A stretch of 64,000 nucleotides of DNA. Source: Corynebacterium yonathiae. Lineage in GTDB: Bacteria > Actinomycetota > Actinomycetes > Mycobacteriales > Mycobacteriaceae. Where the stretch lies: positions 1-64,000 of the forward strand of contig NZ_JAKMUZ010000015.1 in NCBI RefSeq assembly GCF_027570195.1, given 5' to 3'. The notes beneath the pieces are model-generated. The model was not told the DNA's origin and did no database searches. It was given only the letters and a program-made list of their open reading frames with translations. The position numbers and the translations under genes are program-made. Positions 63,102-64,000 of this stretch are shown here, piece after piece. Position 1 is the first letter of the stretch. Each line of letters starts with the position of its first letter.

Positions 63102-64000
63102 ATGACTGATAAGACTGGCCGCGAGGCCGAACACGTGGAGAAGTCACCTGCGGGTGTAGTTGACCCGAAGGATGCCGCCGTGCCGGCAGAGCACCCCGCC
63201 CCAGCGGGTGCCCGCGGCCGCATCGTCCGCGCCTCTCCTCCCGCTCCGGTGCCAGAAAAGCGCCCCACGCCCGCGGTGCAGGACACCACCGTTCCTCCCG
63301 AAGAGGACAAGTCCGCACTCACCGGACGCAATGCGGAGAACGAATCATCCAATCAAGACGTCATCCGCGCGACGGGCACAATGGCCATCGCGACACTGCT
63401 GTCCCGCGTCACCGGCTTCCTGCGCCAGATGCTCATCGGCGCCACCCTCGGCGCCACGGTGGGCACCGCGTTTAGTAGCGCCAACCAAATCCCCAACCTC
63501 GTCACCGAGATCGTATTGGGTGCCGTGCTGACCTCTCTGGTCGTGCCCGTCCTCGTACGCGCCGAAAAAGAAGACACGGACCGCGGCGAGACCTTTGTCC
63601 GGCGGCTATTTACCCTGGCCTTTTCCATCCTGGGCATAGTCACCATTGCTTCCGTGGTGCTCGCCCCCTTCTTAACAAGGATGATGCTGCCGGAAGATTC
63701 CAAGGCCAATGCCGTGCAGGCAACCTCCCTGGCCTTCTTACTGCTGCCGCAGATCCTCTTCTACGGCCTCTTCGCCCTCTTCCAGGCCGTTCTTAATACC
63801 AAGAATATCTTTGGTCCAGGTGCGTGGGCGCCGGTAGTCAATAACGTCATCTCCATTAGCGTGCTGCTGGCTTACCGCTTCCTGCCCGGCGAGCTCGACC
63901 CGCATGATCCCACGCCAGTGGCCGATCCACACGTCATGCTATTGGGCTTGGGCACCACCACGGCGGTGATGGTGCAATGCCTCATCCTGTTGCCGTACCT
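63102..64000 (+). CDS. murJ: lipid II flippase MurJ (MviN), 5' part
   Basis: Truncated by the window edge after about 299 codons. The first 85 residues form a Pro/Ala/Glu-rich cytoplasmic extension. The MurJ membrane core begins with ATGTMAIATLLSRVTGFLRQMLIGATLG, with FSSANQIPNLVTEIVLGAVLTSLVVPVLVR and FYGLFALFQAVLNTKNIFGPGAWAPVVNN, both strong family segments. It flips lipid II for peptidoglycan synthesis. In actinobacteria the protein normally continues with a pseudokinase domain, which would lie beyond the edge. Confidence 0.93.
   Translation, partial: MTDKTGREAEHVEKSPAGVVDPKDAAVPAEHPAPAGARGRIVRASPPAPVPEKRPTPAVQDTTVPPEEDKSALTGRNAENESSNQDVIRATGTMAIATLLSRVTGFLRQMLIGATLGATVGTAFSSANQIPNLVTEIVLGAVLTSLVVPVLVRAEKEDTDRGETFVRRLFTLAFSILGIVTIASVVLAPFLTRMMLPEDSKANAVQATSLAFLLLPQILFYGLFALFQAVLNTKNIFGPGAWAPVVNNVISISVLLAYRFLPGELDPHDPTPVADPHVMLLGLGTTTAVMVQCLILLPY

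Noticed and set aside
1-64000. CRISPR arrays, insertion sequences, prophage or tRNA/rRNA genes
   Set aside because: I looked for regularly spaced repeats, transposase motifs and tRNA-like TPsiC arms and found none I could support; a tRNA scan was not possible by eye.

Overview
The window comes from an actinobacterium of the genus Corynebacterium; the species is not resolved. Three things support this. The gene order ponA / GT87 membrane protein / rpsF-ssb-rplI-dnaB and the order cca (pcnA) / NUDIX / DUF6049 / murJ are mycobacterial-corynebacterial. An ino1 gene for inositol-phosphate synthesis is present. A compact trpEGD(CF)BA operon has a Trp-codon leader peptide. The order dnaB ... ino1 ... 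leuS ... trp ... murJ matches the arm that leads up to oriC in corynebacteria, so the origin probably lies not far beyond the right edge. This is an inference from remembered gene order. No rRNA, tRNA, CRISPR array, prophage or insertion sequence was found.

Layout. 0.2-2.4 kb: YtrA-type GntR regulator with ABC ATPase and permease. 2.5-4.8 kb: NYN-domain protein, PspA-like protein, thioredoxin. 4.9-9.1 kb: copper module (CsoR-type operator, copZ, copA), MFS transporter and VanZ-like protein. 9.1-16.9 kb (minus strand): dnaB, a DnaA-box-rich spacer, rplI, ssb, rpsF, a small membrane protein, a GT87 glycosyltransferase, ponA and a DUF5318 protein. 16.9-20.1 kb: ino1, MarR, universal stress protein and a membrane protein. 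20.1-22.7 kb: pabAB and pabC for folate. 22.7-27.8 kb: trhO, DUF1846, Nei-type glycosylase and NAD(P)HX repair enzyme. 27.8-31.3 kb: an ABC exporter divergent from a two-component system, arranged like the heme-detoxification pair HrtBA/ChrSA. 31.3-36.3 kb: flavoprotein, DUF364, a broken VanZ-like gene, a YhdH-type reductase, MarR and an unknown protein. 36.3-42.5 kb: leuS, a large unrecognised protein and a MOSC protein. 42.7-45.7 kb: MFS transporter and succinate-semialdehyde dehydrogenase. 45.8-52.8 kb: trp attenuator and operon. 52.8-58.1 kb: transporters (DAACS, SBF-like, azlC and a frameshifted azlD), an SdpI-like protein and a Rieske lipoprotein. 58.2-64 kb: YqgE, cca, NUDIX, DUF6049 and the start of murJ.

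The clearest structure beyond genes is a cluster of seven perfect ParB sites (GTTTCACGTGAAAC) between 44.5 and 55.7 kb. Five lie inside gabD, trpE, trpCF, trpB and trpA, always in the phase that encodes V-S-R-E-T. One intergenic copy forms the core of a transcription terminator stem. A four-segment trp attenuator, several operator palindromes beside their regulators, a five-box DnaA cluster next to dnaB, and two decayed genes (an in-frame amber in a VanZ-like gene, a one-base frameshift in azlD) are the other notable points.
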